Source: Caldisericaceae bacterium
GTDB taxonomy: Bacteria > Caldisericota > Caldisericia > Caldisericales > Caldisericaceae
Assembly: GCA_036574215.1 (NCBI GenBank)
Contig: JAINCR010000037.1
Location: forward strand, 1-49,019
DNA: 49,019 bases
Reading direction: 5' to 3'
Part shown: positions 1 to 8,515 of the stretch, one piece after another
Layout: each line of letters opens with the position of its first letter
Numbering within the stretch: position 1 is the first letter of the stretch
Made by a program: the position numbers and the translations under genes
Notes under the pieces: model-generated
Seen by the model: only the letters and a program-made list of their open reading frames with translations
Database searches by the model: none
Told to the model about the DNA's origin: nothing

Positions 1-2
1 TG

Positions 3-353
3 GAAATGCCTGTTGGCGATGAGGAGGAGAGTAGGCTTGAGAACTTCATTGAAGATAATAGACACATGACTCCGGAAGGAGAAAGCCTTAATCAATACTA
101 TAAAGAGCAGATTGAAAAAGTCCTTGATAAACTTACTCCCAGAGAAAAAGAAATCCTAAAATACCGAATGGGACTCGATGGTGAATATCCTCATACATTG
201 GAAGAAGTAGGAACAATATTCGGTGTAACCCGAGAAAGGATTAGACAAGTTGAGGCAAAAGCCAAAAGGAAACTACAACAGTATATAAGGGAATTAGAAA
301 GCGAAGAGGGCGTGCTTAACTATTCTGAGGAAAATTTAGAAGATGATGAATAG
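3..353 (+). CDS. rpoD: Principal sigma-70 factor, C-terminal part (truncated by window edge)
   Basis: This is the 3' end of a primary sigma factor; the reading frame is open from the first bases, so the gene begins upstream of the window. The fragment starts with the region 3/4 linker pattern (MPVGDEEES, then LENFIEDN), typical of RpoD/SigA just before region 4. Region 4 follows: LTPREKEILKYRMGLDG, then the -35-reading helix-turn-helix (TLEEVGTIFGVTRERIRQVEAKAKRKL). The exact RERIRQVE motif is diagnostic of group 1/2 sigma factors. The acidic tail after region 4 is slightly long. It ends 10 bases before the convergent pepT gene. Whether it is the primary or a group 2 factor cannot be decided without the N-terminus. 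Confidence 0.93.
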   Translation, partial: EMPVGDEEESRLENFIEDNRHMTPEGESLNQYYKEQIEKVLDKLTPREKEILKYRMGLDGEYPHTLEEVGTIFGVTRERIRQVEAKAKRKLQQYIRELESEEGVLNYSEENLEDDE

Positions 354-363
354 TTAGTAGTGT

Positions 364-1584
364 TTAGTTTTCTACAATCAATCTTATAATTTGTTTAATA
401 ACATCTCTTGACTTTTCCATTGCTTGAACTGAAGCAAACTCATAAACACTGTGGTAATTGGAACCACCCGAGAAAATATTTGGGGTAGGTATCCCCATGT
501 ATGTAAGGCGAGCTCCATCGGTTCCACCTCTTATTGGTCTCGTTTTAAACTCTACCTCAACTTTTTCAAATGCTTTCTTTGTAATTTCTAAAATTTCTGG
601 GTGCTTTTCAATAACTTCTCTCATGTTATAATACTGGTCATGTAGATCAATTTTTATTGTTCCTTCGCCGTACTTATCATTTATAAAGTTTGCGATATTT
701 TCTGCAAGTATCTTTCTTCTTGCAAATCTATTTCTATCATGGTCTCTTATGATTGCTTTAATCTTAGTTTTTTCAACACTTCCTTCTATTTCGTAAAAAT
801 GAAAGAATCCCTCGTAATTTGTTGTAGCCTCAGGACTTTCTAACTGTGGGAAAAGTGAAATCACTTCCGTTGCGATTTTTATTGAATTTTTCATTGCGTT
901 TTTTGCACTCCCTGGATGTGTATTAATACCATTTATTGTGTATTTTAGAGAAGCTGCATTAAAGTTTTCAAACTCAAAAACTCCCAATCCTTCACCATCT
1001 AAAGTAAAAGCAAAATTAGGTTTAAAACGTTCAAGATCAATTTTGTCTACCCCTCTTCCAATTTCTTCATCTGGGGTAAAACAAATGTAAATATCCCCAT
1101 GCTTAACATTAGAATGTAGCACTTCGTCTATGGCTTCAATAATCTCTACAACCCCTGCTTTATCATCTGCTCCAAGTAAGGTTTTTCCATTTGTTACTAT
1201 AAGGTCGTGACCTATGTATTCCTTTAAATGAGGAAATTTAGTGGGCGATAAAATAATGTGTTCTTCTTCGTTTAGTTCTATATCTTCTCCATTATAGTTG
1301 CGAATAATTTTAGGTGATATTGATTCTGAAGAGACTTCTGGCGATGTATCTAAATGTGCAAGAAAACCAACAGATGGAAAATCTCCTTGCACATTTTTCG
1401 GAATAAGCGCATATACATATCCAAACTCGCTTACGTAAGGATTTAATCCAATTTCTTTAAGATCGGAAGCAACCATGTTAGCTAAAATTAGTTGATTGCT
1501 AGTGCTAGGGAAAGTTTCAGAATCTTCCTTAGATTGAGTGTTTACTTTTACATACTTAATGAATCTTTCAACCATTTTCTCCAT
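364..1584 (-). CDS. pepT: Peptidase T (tripeptide aminopeptidase)
   Basis: Cytoplasmic di-zinc M20B exopeptidase that removes the N-terminal residue of tripeptides. At 406 residues it is full length. Visible metal and catalytic residues are His77 and Asp79 in AHLDTSPEV, the bridging Asp in LLGADDKAG (140-141), the glutamate pair in TPDEEIGRG (173-174), Asp196 in TLDGEG, and a C-terminal His in GGSNYHSVYEF. The PepT signature DEEIGRGVD separates it from PepV or DapE relatives. The start ATG follows a GAGGTG ribosome binding site. It is transcribed divergently from the nucleoside phosphorylase gene and converges on the sigma factor gene with no terminator visible between them. Confidence 0.95.
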   Translation of the reverse strand: MEKMVERFIKYVKVNTQSKEDSETFPSTSNQLILANMVASDLKEIGLNPYVSEFGYVYALIPKNVQGDFPSVGFLAHLDTSPEVSSESISPKIIRNYNGEDIELNEEEHIILSPTKFPHLKEYIGHDLIVTNGKTLLGADDKAGVVEIIEAIDEVLHSNVKHGDIYICFTPDEEIGRGVDKIDLERFKPNFAFTLDGEGLGVFEFENFNAASLKYTINGINTHPGSAKNAMKNSIKIATEVISLFPQLESPEATTNYEGFFHFYEIEGSVEKTKIKAIIRDHDRNRFARRKILAENIANFINDKYGEGTIKIDLHDQYYNMREVIEKHPEILEITKKAFEKVEVEFKTRPIRGGTDGARLTYMGIPTPNIFSGGSNYHSVYEFASVQAMEKSRDVIKQIIRLIVEN

Positions 1585-1593
1585 TTTTTCACC

Positions 1594-1623
1594 TCTACAA
1601 AATTATAGCAAATGTCTTATAAT
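1594..1623 (+). promoter_or_regulatory. Promoter of the phosphorylase-psuG group
   Basis: TATAAT at 1618-1623 with a weak -35 match (TCTACA, 1594-1599; 18-base spacer). The ribosome binding site CAGGAGGT lies downstream before the ATG at 1656. It overlaps the pepT promoter on the other strand, so the two may compete. Confidence 0.5.
1602..1610 (-). promoter_or_regulatory. Extended -10 promoter of pepT
   Basis: On the minus strand the bases read TTTGCTATAAT, an extended -10 (TGC followed by TATAAT at 1607 to 1602), just upstream of the GAGGTG ribosome binding site and the ATG at 1584. It lies back to back with the promoter of the phosphorylase gene, so the two transcripts start within a few tens of bases of each other. 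Confidence 0.55.
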
Positions 1624-1655
1624 ATATTATTACGATTTTTACAGGAGGTATAAAA

Positions 1656-2384
1656 ATGCAATTCCATATTAAATGTGAAGAAAAAGATATTGCACCTTAT
1701 GTATTGTTGGTTGGTAATCCCGAACGAGCAGAAAAAATTTCCAAAATGTTAGATGAAGTAAAATTAGTAAATAAATATAGACTACTCTATGTTTATACTG
1801 GATTTTATAAAGGAAAAAGCCTCACTGTTGCAACAACTGGAATGGGTGCACCATCAACTGCCATTGTTCTTGAGGAGTTGATAAACTTGGGTGGAAAAGT
1901 TTTCATTAGAGTTGGCTCCGCAGGTGGAATAGACCCTAAGTTAAATGTTGGAGACATAGTAATTGCAACAGCAAGCATTAGAGATGATGGAACAACTCCT
2001 AATTATCTTAGACCAACTTTTCCTGCAGTTTCTGATTTTGATTTGACGATGAAGATGCTTACGGTAGCAAGACAAATTAGAAATAACATTAGTTACGGGG
2101 TAGTTATTTCGGAAGATGCTTTCTATATTCCATATTCTGAAGAGGAGATTAAAAAATTTGTCAATGCTAATGTTAAAGCTATAGAAATGGAAAGCGGTTG
2201 CGTTTTTATTGTTTCGCAGTATAGAGGTGTAAAAGCTGCTGCAATATTTGCTTTAGATGGGAATGTAACTCTTAAAACCATAAAACCAGCAGGGCATGAA
2301 ACACTCTTTGCTGGAGCAGAAAACGATTCCATTAAGATTGCTCTTGAGACTCTTTATGCTTACTCAGAAGAAGGTAAACTATGA
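1656..2384 (+). CDS. Uridine/purine nucleoside phosphorylase family protein
   Basis: Member of the PNP/UDP phosphorylase family (NP-I fold), which cleaves nucleosides with phosphate to give base plus (deoxy)ribose 1-phosphate. Seen in the sequence: the phosphate-binding VGNPERAEK (about 19-27), the GMGAPSTAIV strand, FIRVGSAGGI and AIEMESGCVF, where the Glu-Met-Glu contacts ribose. The 242-residue length fits trimeric/hexameric bacterial enzymes of the UDP/DeoD branch. Its 3' end overlaps psuG by 4 bases (ATGA), so the two are translationally coupled. Because psuG releases uracil, a uridine phosphorylase role is attractive, but base specificity cannot be read reliably here. A strong GGAGG site precedes the ATG. 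Confidence 0.88.
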   Translation: MQFHIKCEEKDIAPYVLLVGNPERAEKISKMLDEVKLVNKYRLLYVYTGFYKGKSLTVATTGMGAPSTAIVLEELINLGGKVFIRVGSAGGIDPKLNVGDIVIATASIRDDGTTPNYLRPTFPAVSDFDLTMKMLTVARQIRNNISYGVVISEDAFYIPYSEEEIKKFVNANVKAIEMESGCVFIVSQYRGVKAAAIFALDGNVTLKTIKPAGHETLFAGAENDSIKIALETLYAYSEEGKL

Positions 2385-3283
2385 GAGTTAGAGAAGATAT
2401 TTCAGAAGCAATTTCACATAATAGACCAGTAGTTGCCTTAGAAAGCACCATTATTACTCATGGTATGCCCTATCCTGAAAATGTTAAAACGGCAATTGAA
2501 GTTGAAAATGTAGTAAGAGAAAATGGAGGAGTTCCTGCAACAATCGGTATTTTTGATGGGAATGTAATCATCGGCTTAACGCATGAAGAAATTGAACTCC
2601 TTGCCAAAAGCAAACAGGTCGTTAAAATCTCTACAAGAGAAATACCTTTAGCTATTGCAAAAAGACTTTCTGGGGGAACTACTGTTTCTGCTACTTCTTT
2701 TCTTGCAGAACTTGCAAAAATAAAAGTTTTTGTAACAGGTGGCTTAGGCGGTGTTCATAGAGAAGTCTTCGAGAATTTTGATATTTCAAGGGATTTAGAG
2801 GAACTTGCAGTTCGTAACATTGTTATTGTATCAAGTGGCGTAAAATCAATTCTTGACGTTCAAAAAACATTTGAGTATCTGGAAACAAAAGGCATTCTTG
2901 TGGTAGGATACAAGACAAATGAATTTCCTACTTTTTACAGTAGATCAAGTGGATTTGAAATACCTGAGGTTGATGAAAAAATAGTTTCGCATATCTTTAA
3001 GGAGAAACTAAAATTAGGTATGCAAGGAGCAGTATTAGTTGCAAATCCTATACCACAAGAGTATGAAATCCCTTTTAAAACAATGGAAAAATGGATTGAA
3101 GAAGCACTTTCAGAATTAAAAAAGAATAATATCCATGGGAAACAAGTAACACCTTTCTTGCTTTCGAGAATCCATGAAATCAGTCATGGAGAATCACTAG
3201 AGGCAAATATTGCATTAATAAAAAATAATGCAAAAGTTGGGACACTTATTGCAAAAGAGTTAGTGAATAATGGATTGGACTAA
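2381..3283 (+). CDS. psuG: Pseudouridine-5'-phosphate glycosidase
   Basis: Reversibly splits pseudouridine 5'-phosphate into uracil and ribose 5-phosphate; this is C-C glycosidic bond cleavage through a lysine adduct with the ring-opened sugar. Family signatures are intact: VALESTIITHGMPYPENV with the catalytic-site Glu21, VFVTGGLGGVHR (about 117-127), and SSGVKSILD with Lys155 at the Schiff-base lysine position. At 300 residues it is full length. The usual partner kinase PsuK is not adjacent; the neighbours are a nucleoside phosphorylase (4-base overlap) and a methyltransferase (14-base overlap). The group looks like salvage of RNA-derived uridine and pseudouridine. Confidence 0.93.
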   Translation: MRVREDISEAISHNRPVVALESTIITHGMPYPENVKTAIEVENVVRENGGVPATIGIFDGNVIIGLTHEEIELLAKSKQVVKISTREIPLAIAKRLSGGTTVSATSFLAELAKIKVFVTGGLGGVHREVFENFDISRDLEELAVRNIVIVSSGVKSILDVQKTFEYLETKGILVVGYKTNEFPTFYSRSSGFEIPEVDEKIVSHIFKEKLKLGMQGAVLVANPIPQEYEIPFKTMEKWIEEALSELKKNNIHGKQVTPFLLSRIHEISHGESLEANIALIKNNAKVGTLIAKELVNNGLD

Positions 3284-4007
3284 AGAATACTTCGATGACT
3301 TATATTTAAAGTATTTCCTGCTTAACCAAGATAAAGAAAGGACAAGAAAACAGGCTGAGTTTATTCAAAAATTCTTTAATGTTCAAGATTATCTACTTGA
3401 TGCCGGCTGTGGAATAGGAAGACATTCAATTGAATTAGGTAGATTGGGGTTTAATATTTTAGGGATTGATTTTAATGAAAATTACATTAAATTGGCAAAA
3501 GAGAATGCTTTAAAGGAAAACGTTTTGAATGTTGATTTTATTACAATGGATTTAAGAGAACTCAACTTTAACGATAAATTTGATGGTATTGTGAGTTTGT
3601 GGTCATCCTTTGGGTATTTTGATGATGATACAAATGATTTAATTCTAAAAAAATTTTTTACTGCTCTAAAAAGAAACGGAAAGCTGATCATTGACGTAGA
3701 AAATAAAGATTACATTCTAAAATTCTTTATTAGGGAAACCTTTAAAGAAAAGGAAGATAACATATTTATACTCGAAAGAAGAAAGTATAATCCAGTAACT
3801 TCAGTTGTTTCAACACACCGATTTATTATTGGACCAAACTTTAGAAAAGATTACCTAAGACATATAAGGATATATTCACTTTCAGAACTAATTTACATAT
3901 TGAAAAATAATGGTTTTTCAAATTTCCAATATTTTAGTGATTTTGAAGGCAAACCATTTAATATCGATTCAGATAGAATTATTCTCATTGGTGAGAAGAA
4001 GTCTTGA
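3270..4007 (+). CDS. Class I SAM-dependent methyltransferase
   Basis: Rossmann-fold methyltransferase of 245 residues. Motif I is clear (LLDAGCGIGRHSIELGRLG, about 41-59), followed by the acidic end of strand 2 (GIDFNENYIKLAKENA) and a DFITMDLREL motif. The central FDGIVSLWSSFGYFDD block resembles small-molecule methyltransferases of the Methyltransf_25/11 type. The substrate is unknown. It overlaps psuG by 14 bases, so it is probably the last gene of that operon. No terminator is visible before the Rrf2 promoter. Confidence 0.82.
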   Translation: MDWTKEYFDDLYLKYFLLNQDKERTRKQAEFIQKFFNVQDYLLDAGCGIGRHSIELGRLGFNILGIDFNENYIKLAKENALKENVLNVDFITMDLRELNFNDKFDGIVSLWSSFGYFDDDTNDLILKKFFTALKRNGKLIIDVENKDYILKFFIRETFKEKEDNIFILERRKYNPVTSVVSTHRFIIGPNFRKDYLRHIRIYSLSELIYILKNNGFSNFQYFSDFEGKPFNIDSDRIILIGEKKS

Positions 4008-4050
4008 TTTTTTTAGTTTATTTTGTATACTATTACTAGTAAGGTAATAT
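4004..4050 (+). promoter_or_regulatory. Promoter with overlapping imperfect palindrome upstream of the Rrf2 gene
   Basis: TTGATT (4004-4009), 16 bases, then TATACT (4026-4031) forms a good sigma-70 promoter. A 26-base imperfect palindrome (4025-4050) overlaps the -10 and the predicted start; its centre TTACTAGTAA (4033-4042) is perfect and 8 of 13 positions match between the half sites. Rrf2/IscR-type operators are similar-length inverted repeats overlapping the promoter, so autoregulation is a natural inference. Confidence 0.6.
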
Positions 4051-4064
4051 TTTGGAAATAGAAA

Positions 4065-4502
4065 ATGATATTAACGACATTAGAAGACTATGCTATAAAA
4101 GTCCTTCTTTATCTTTCTTTAAAAAAAGGTCATCGGGCTACTGTGCATGAAATTGCACACAATAACAATGTTTCTTTTCCATATATTTTAAGAATTTGTG
4201 CAAAATTACGAGAAAAAGGTATTTTAGTTAGCGAAAAAGGAAGAAACGGTGGCTACCAATTAAGTAAAGACCCTTCAAAGATTACTTTAAAAGATATTAT
4301 AAATGCAGTTAATAGACAAAGTATTGAAATTAAATGCGTGTATAGTAAAAAAGGAGGAAAATGTAAGCCACAGGAATGTATTTCCTTTAATTCATTACTA
4401 TTTTTAAAAAGCGAAATTGACCATTTATTAGAAAATATCACTCTAAAAGATTTAGTTGAAAGGAGAGATTTTTATGCCAATTATTCAGACACAAGTAATT
4501 GA
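4065..4502 (+). CDS. Rrf2-family transcriptional regulator with three cysteines
   Basis: A 145-residue winged-helix regulator beginning with the family hallmark TTLEDYAIKVLLYLS, then the HTH (about 27-50, VHEIAHNNNVSFPYILRICAKL) and the wing KGRNGGYQLS. Three cysteines, Cys91, Cys100 and Cys105, sit at the position where IscR, NsrR and RirA bind an Fe-S cluster; the spacing here is C-X8-C-X4-C, near but not identical to IscR. It overlaps the start of the Mrp ATPase gene by about 29 bases, so regulator and Fe-S carrier are co-expressed. This suggests a cluster-sensing regulator of Fe-S assembly. No isc or suf genes are nearby. The ribosome binding site is weak (GGAAA). Confidence 0.9.
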   Translation: MILTTLEDYAIKVLLYLSLKKGHRATVHEIAHNNNVSFPYILRICAKLREKGILVSEKGRNGGYQLSKDPSKITLKDIINAVNRQSIEIKCVYSKKGGKCKPQECISFNSLLFLKSEIDHLLENITLKDLVERRDFYANYSDTSN

Positions 4503-5487
4503 TGTTCTTAAAACAACTTTTGTTCCTTCCTTAAAGAAATTACTTTTAAATGTTGGTAGTATCGATAGTGTAGAAGTGATAGGAAACAAGGTTAACATTA
4601 CTTTAAGATTGCCAAAACTTGAAGATAGTATAATAGAAGAGCTTAAGGCAGTTATTACAAAAAGAGTTATGCAATTAGGTGCTGAAGTTGTTGATATTGA
4701 TATAGTTTTTAAAAGTTTGCCGAATATTAAAAGAATTATTGCTATTGCTTCTGGAAAAGGGGGCGTTGGAAAATCGACAGTTACGACAAACCTTGCCGTT
4801 TCTTTAGGTCAACTTGGTAATAGAGTTGGAGTTCTTGATGCGGACGTCTACGGTCCAAATATCCCGAAGATGTTTGGTGTAGATTCTTTACCGAAAGTAA
4901 ACGAAAATAAAAAGTTGATTCCAATTGAAAAATTTGGGATAAAACTAATATCTGTTGGTTTACTTCTTGAAAGTAGTGATACGCCAGTAATATGGAGAGG
5001 TCCTCTTGTCACAAAAGCAATTGAACAACTCTATGAAGACGTTGAATGGGGCGAACTTGATTTTCTTTTAATTGATTTACCTCCTGGAACTGGAGATGTT
5101 GCTCTTACCATTGCTCAAAGCTTACCTACAAAATACGGGATTATAGTTACTACTCCACAAGAAGTTTCACTGCTTGATGCTTCAAGGGCGTTAAATATGT
5201 TTAAACAAATGAATATTCAAATTTTAGGTGTTATTGAAAATATGTCGTATTTTGTTTGTCCTCACTGCGGCGCTAAAACAGAAATTTTTGGTGCTGGCGG
5301 AGGAGAAAAACTTGCTTTGAATAGTAACGTTAGTTTTCTAGGGAAAGTTCCATTGGAAACACAAGTAAGGGAAGGTGGAGATTTAGGAATTCCCTCATTA
5401 TTTTTGAAAGGAAACTCAGAGGTAAAGTTAGCCTTTCAAGAAATAGCAAAGAAGCTCATTGAACAATTAACTTTGTTAGAATCTTGA
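4474..5487 (+). CDS. Mrp/NBP35-family Fe-S cluster carrier P-loop ATPase
   Basis: Cytosolic scaffold/carrier that binds and transfers [4Fe-4S] clusters with ATP hydrolysis. An N-terminal MIP18-like (DUF59) domain spans about residues 1-80. It is followed by the deviant Walker A IASGKGGVGKST (about 92-103), LDADVYGPNIPKMFG, the switch IDLPPGTGD, and the dimer-interface cluster motif CPHC (Cys262 and Cys265). I place the start at the ATG at 4474, because AGGAG lies 8 bases upstream; an in-frame TTG at 4456 would put that site inside the gene. It overlaps the cysteine-bearing Rrf2 regulator, consistent with regulation by Fe-S status. Confidence 0.92.
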   Translation: MPIIQTQVIDVLKTTFVPSLKKLLLNVGSIDSVEVIGNKVNITLRLPKLEDSIIEELKAVITKRVMQLGAEVVDIDIVFKSLPNIKRIIAIASGKGGVGKSTVTTNLAVSLGQLGNRVGVLDADVYGPNIPKMFGVDSLPKVNENKKLIPIEKFGIKLISVGLLLESSDTPVIWRGPLVTKAIEQLYEDVEWGELDFLLIDLPPGTGDVALTIAQSLPTKYGIIVTTPQEVSLLDASRALNMFKQMNIQILGVIENMSYFVCPHCGAKTEIFGAGGGEKLALNSNVSFLGKVPLETQVREGGDLGIPSLFLKGNSEVKLAFQEIAKKLIEQLTLLES

Positions 5488-5511
5488 TAATATTTAAAAT
5501 TTTGGTATCCT
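5484..5511 (+). promoter_or_regulatory. Promoter of phoH, near-leaderless
   Basis: TTGATA (5484-5489), 16 bases, TATCCT (5506-5511). Only 9 bases separate the -10 from the ATG at 5521, so the mRNA leader would be about 0-3 bases. No Shine-Dalgarno sequence is present in that gap. Confidence 0.55.
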
Positions 5512-5520
5512 TTATATGTA

Positions 5521-6492
5521 ATGGAAGAAAACTTAAGTGTTGTAGAGCTAACTAATCCTAAGAATTTCTTTAGGATTAGCGGTATTCTTAATGAAAATTT
5601 TAAAGCGATAGAGAAAGAACTTGGAGTGAAAATTTACCTAAGAGATGAGAAAATATTAATAAAAGGAGACAAGGAGAAAGTAAAAGAAGCCGAAAAAATT
5701 ATAGAAGAAATTGAAAAACTTATTAAAGAAAAACAGCCTTTTTCAGTAAGAGACATCGTCTATGCAGCAAAAGTGCATCAGCCTAAATCTTTAAAAGAAC
5801 TTAAAGAGTTGCAAATTATTGAAGATATTAAAGGTAGAGGTATTTCACCACAAACAATTGGCCAGAAGCAATTTGTCGAGAGTGTATTCAAAAAAGATAT
5901 TACAATTGTAATAGGACCCGCAGGCACAGGAAAAACATACTTATCAGTTGCTATTGCGGTAAAATTTTTATTGTTAAATATGGTTGAAAGAATAATTTTA
6001 ACACGACCTGTAGTTGAGGTTGGCGAAAAGATTGGTTATCTTCCTGGTGATATTCAACAAAAAGTTGATCCTTACTTTAGGCCAATTTATGATGCTCTCT
6101 TTGAGTTTTTAGGGCAGGAAAAAACTCAAAGATTATTGAATAATAAAACTATTGAAGTTGCTCCACTTGCCTTTATGAGAGGACGAACTTTAAACGATGC
6201 TTTTATTATACTTGATGAAGCCCAGAATACAACATCATCACAGATGAAGATGTTCCTTACAAGACTTGGCAATGGTTCAAAAATGGTCATAACTGGTGAC
6301 CTTACCCAAAGCGATTTACTTGCCAGTCAAGGCAAAAATGGATTAGAAATAGCTATTGAAGTCCTTCATGATATCAAAGATATCTCAGTTATTTATCTAA
6401 ATAGTTCTGATATTGTAAGGCATAATCTAGTCCAAAGAATTATTGATGCTTATGATAACTATGAAACCAAAAAGGGTAATAGAAAAACTTAA
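5521..6492 (+). CDS. phoH: PhoH-like P-loop ATPase
   Basis: Cytoplasmic ATPase of the PhoH/YlaK family, related to the helicase superfamily 1 core; thought to act in RNA metabolism but poorly defined. A KH-like N-terminal domain (about 15-70) precedes the Walker A GPAGTGKTYLS (132-142); the Walker B/DEAQN motif (AFIILDEAQN) and TGDLTQSDL follow. At 323 residues it is full length. It heads a gene order (phoH, HD-type membrane protein, ybeY, CNNM, cdd) recalling the phoH-yqfF-ybeY-cdd-era block of many bacteria; era lies elsewhere in this window. The start codon lies directly behind a promoter -10 with no ribosome binding site. Confidence 0.93.
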   Translation: MEENLSVVELTNPKNFFRISGILNENFKAIEKELGVKIYLRDEKILIKGDKEKVKEAEKIIEEIEKLIKEKQPFSVRDIVYAAKVHQPKSLKELKELQIIEDIKGRGISPQTIGQKQFVESVFKKDITIVIGPAGTGKTYLSVAIAVKFLLLNMVERIILTRPVVEVGEKIGYLPGDIQQKVDPYFRPIYDALFEFLGQEKTQRLLNNKTIEVAPLAFMRGRTLNDAFIILDEAQNTTSSQMKMFLTRLGNGSKMVITGDLTQSDLLASQGKNGLEIAIEVLHDIKDISVIYLNSSDIVRHNLVQRIIDAYDNYETKKGNRKT

Positions 6493-8515
6493 TTCTCTTT
6501 TCACTCCAAAATTTGAAAAAGAGAATGTTATACTTTTCCTTTTGATTTTCATCTTATTTTTAGTTTTTTCTTTTATTCTTTATTTCCTTTCCATTAGGAA
6601 TCAAGTGAGTATTAAAGTCGGGGAGCAAGCTCCCTATGATATAGTTGCCTCTACTTCATATGTCTATGTTGATCAGGAGAAGACAGAACAGAAAAAGGAA
6701 GAAGTTAAAAAAAGTATTTCTCCTCTCTATACCTTGAATACTAAAACAGAGCTAGAGGTAATTAATAGCATAGAAGATTTCTTTAATAAAGTGATGGGTA
6801 TTACGAGTAGAACAATAAGTCTTGAGGAAAAAGTAATCCAAATAAATGAAACTCTTGAAGTTAGCGATACTTATGCAAAAATACTTGCTAAATTCAACCA
6901 AACGCAGCTGACTAAAATCAAAAATTTCATAATTAATGAACTTAACAATTTTTATAAAATTGGAATAAGAGAAGAAAACATAAAGGATGTGATTTCAGAT
7001 ATCCACAAAGGCACACAGTTTTTAGCCTTTAATGATGATGAGAAAGTAATAACTAATTATGTTGTAAACAGATATATAAAACCTAATTTAGTTATTGATG
7101 TTAATGCAACAAATATGGCAATGGAAGAAGCCTTAAAAAAAACAAAACCAGTTCAGGTAGTAATTCCTGAGGGAAGTAAAATAATAGAAAAGGGCAAAAT
7201 AATAACGGAAGATGATATTAAACTCCTGCAAACTCTTGGACTTTTTAAGAACTTTTCCTTCGTTGATGTATTTATATTAGTTTTACTTTCTTTACTTGAA
7301 TCAACTCTTATATATTTGGCTGTTTCAAAAAAGAAAAAAAAGTTAACAAAACTTATAGAAATTTTTACAATTATTCTACCAATATCATTACTAAGCTTTT
7401 ATCTTTCTCAGATTTCTTTGTATTTGATTCCCTTGCCGCTTGTTGCACTTCTTGTAATCGAGTTTTTTGACATCAAAGAAACAACCTTAATAATACTTTC
7501 TTTTACACTTCTTATTGTAAACAATATAAATGTTTTTAATCTGATACTTTTACTCTACCTTGTTATTTCTATACTGATAGCATTGTTTGAAGAAAAGGAA
7601 AAGAAAATTTCCCAATATTTATTAATTGATCTTTTTGCAAGTCTTTTTGTGTTTTTAGTAGTTTTGCTAATAAATCTTTCGTTTAAAATTGATCTTCAAC
7701 TTGTATTGAATAATGCACTTTATGTTATTTTTATGTTTGCATTAACTGCTCCAGTTGCAATGGTTTTATCTTATGTAATAGAATATATATTTAATGAAGC
7801 GGCATTTTTAAGACTTATTGAGCTTAGCGATTTAAACGCACCACTTTTAAAGGAAATGTCTAATATTGCACCAGGCACTTTTTCCCATTCTCTAATGGTT
7901 GCGGCAATCGCCTCAAAAGCAGCTGAAGAAATAGGTGCTAATTCTTTACTTACGAGAACAGGAGCCTTATACCATGATATTGGTAAGATGCTTTATCCAT
8001 ACTACTTTACAGAAAATCAGGTAAATTTACCTAATATTCACAATACAATCTCACCAAATTTGAGTAAAGTAATTATAATTAATCATGTGAAAGATGGAGT
8101 AGAACTTGGAAAAAGTAATAGACTTCCTGACGATATTATTAATTTCATCAAAACTCACCATGGAACAAGTATAATCTCATATTTTTATCATAAAGCTAAA
8201 GAAACAGATCCTAACGCAAGTGAAGATAGCTTTAGATACCCTGGTCCTAAGCCTGACACAAAAGAAACTGCTATTGTTGCTCTTGCAGATTCAATTGAGG
8301 CAGCTTCAAAAAGTTTAGAAAATGGAGAAATTGATCTTAGATCAATTGAAGAATTAGTGGAAAGGCTTGTAAAAGATAAAGTTGACGATGGCGAACTTTC
8401 AGAATCAACTATAACCTTAAAAGAACTAGAAATTATTAAGCAATCTTTTATTAGGAGTTTATTGTCTCTGTATCACAGAAGAGAGAAATATCCTCAAGAT
8501 GAGCATAAAGGTTGA
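6461..8515 (+). CDS. pgpH: 7TM-HD membrane protein, PgpH-type c-di-AMP phosphodiesterase
   Basis: A polytopic membrane protein of about 684 residues. The order is one N-terminal membrane helix (about 20-45), a large extracytoplasmic 7TMR-HDED domain, about seven membrane helices (roughly 265-440), and a cytoplasmic HDIG domain with FSHSLMVAAIAS, the metal-binding YHDIGKM (about 504-510) and LADSIEAASK. This is the architecture of PgpH (YqfF), which hydrolyses cyclic di-AMP. Its position between phoH and ybeY matches yqfF. The start is uncertain: ATG at 6461 and an upstream ATG at 6443 both lie within phoH and neither has a clear ribosome binding site. c-di-AMP activity is inferred from the architecture. 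Confidence 0.85.
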   Translation: MKPKRVIEKLNSLFTPKFEKENVILFLLIFILFLVFSFILYFLSIRNQVSIKVGEQAPYDIVASTSYVYVDQEKTEQKKEEVKKSISPLYTLNTKTELEVINSIEDFFNKVMGITSRTISLEEKVIQINETLEVSDTYAKILAKFNQTQLTKIKNFIINELNNFYKIGIREENIKDVISDIHKGTQFLAFNDDEKVITNYVVNRYIKPNLVIDVNATNMAMEEALKKTKPVQVVIPEGSKIIEKGKIITEDDIKLLQTLGLFKNFSFVDVFILVLLSLLESTLIYLAVSKKKKKLTKLIEIFTIILPISLLSFYLSQISLYLIPLPLVALLVIEFFDIKETTLIILSFTLLIVNNINVFNLILLLYLVISILIALFEEKEKKISQYLLIDLFASLFVFLVVLLINLSFKIDLQLVLNNALYVIFMFALTAPVAMVLSYVIEYIFNEAAFLRLIELSDLNAPLLKEMSNIAPGTFSHSLMVAAIASKAAEEIGANSLLTRTGALYHDIGKMLYPYYFTENQVNLPNIHNTISPNLSKVIIINHVKDGVELGKSNRLPDDIINFIKTHHGTSIISYFYHKAKETDPNASEDSFRYPGPKPDTKETAIVALADSIEAASKSLENGEIDLRSIEELVERLVKDKVDDGELSESTITLKELEIIKQSFIRSLLSLYHRREKYPQDEHKG

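Noticed and set aside
4456-4473. Upstream TTG start for the Mrp ATPase
   Set aside because: It would place the AGGAG site inside the gene; the ATG at 4474 has the right spacing and the family-like N-terminus.
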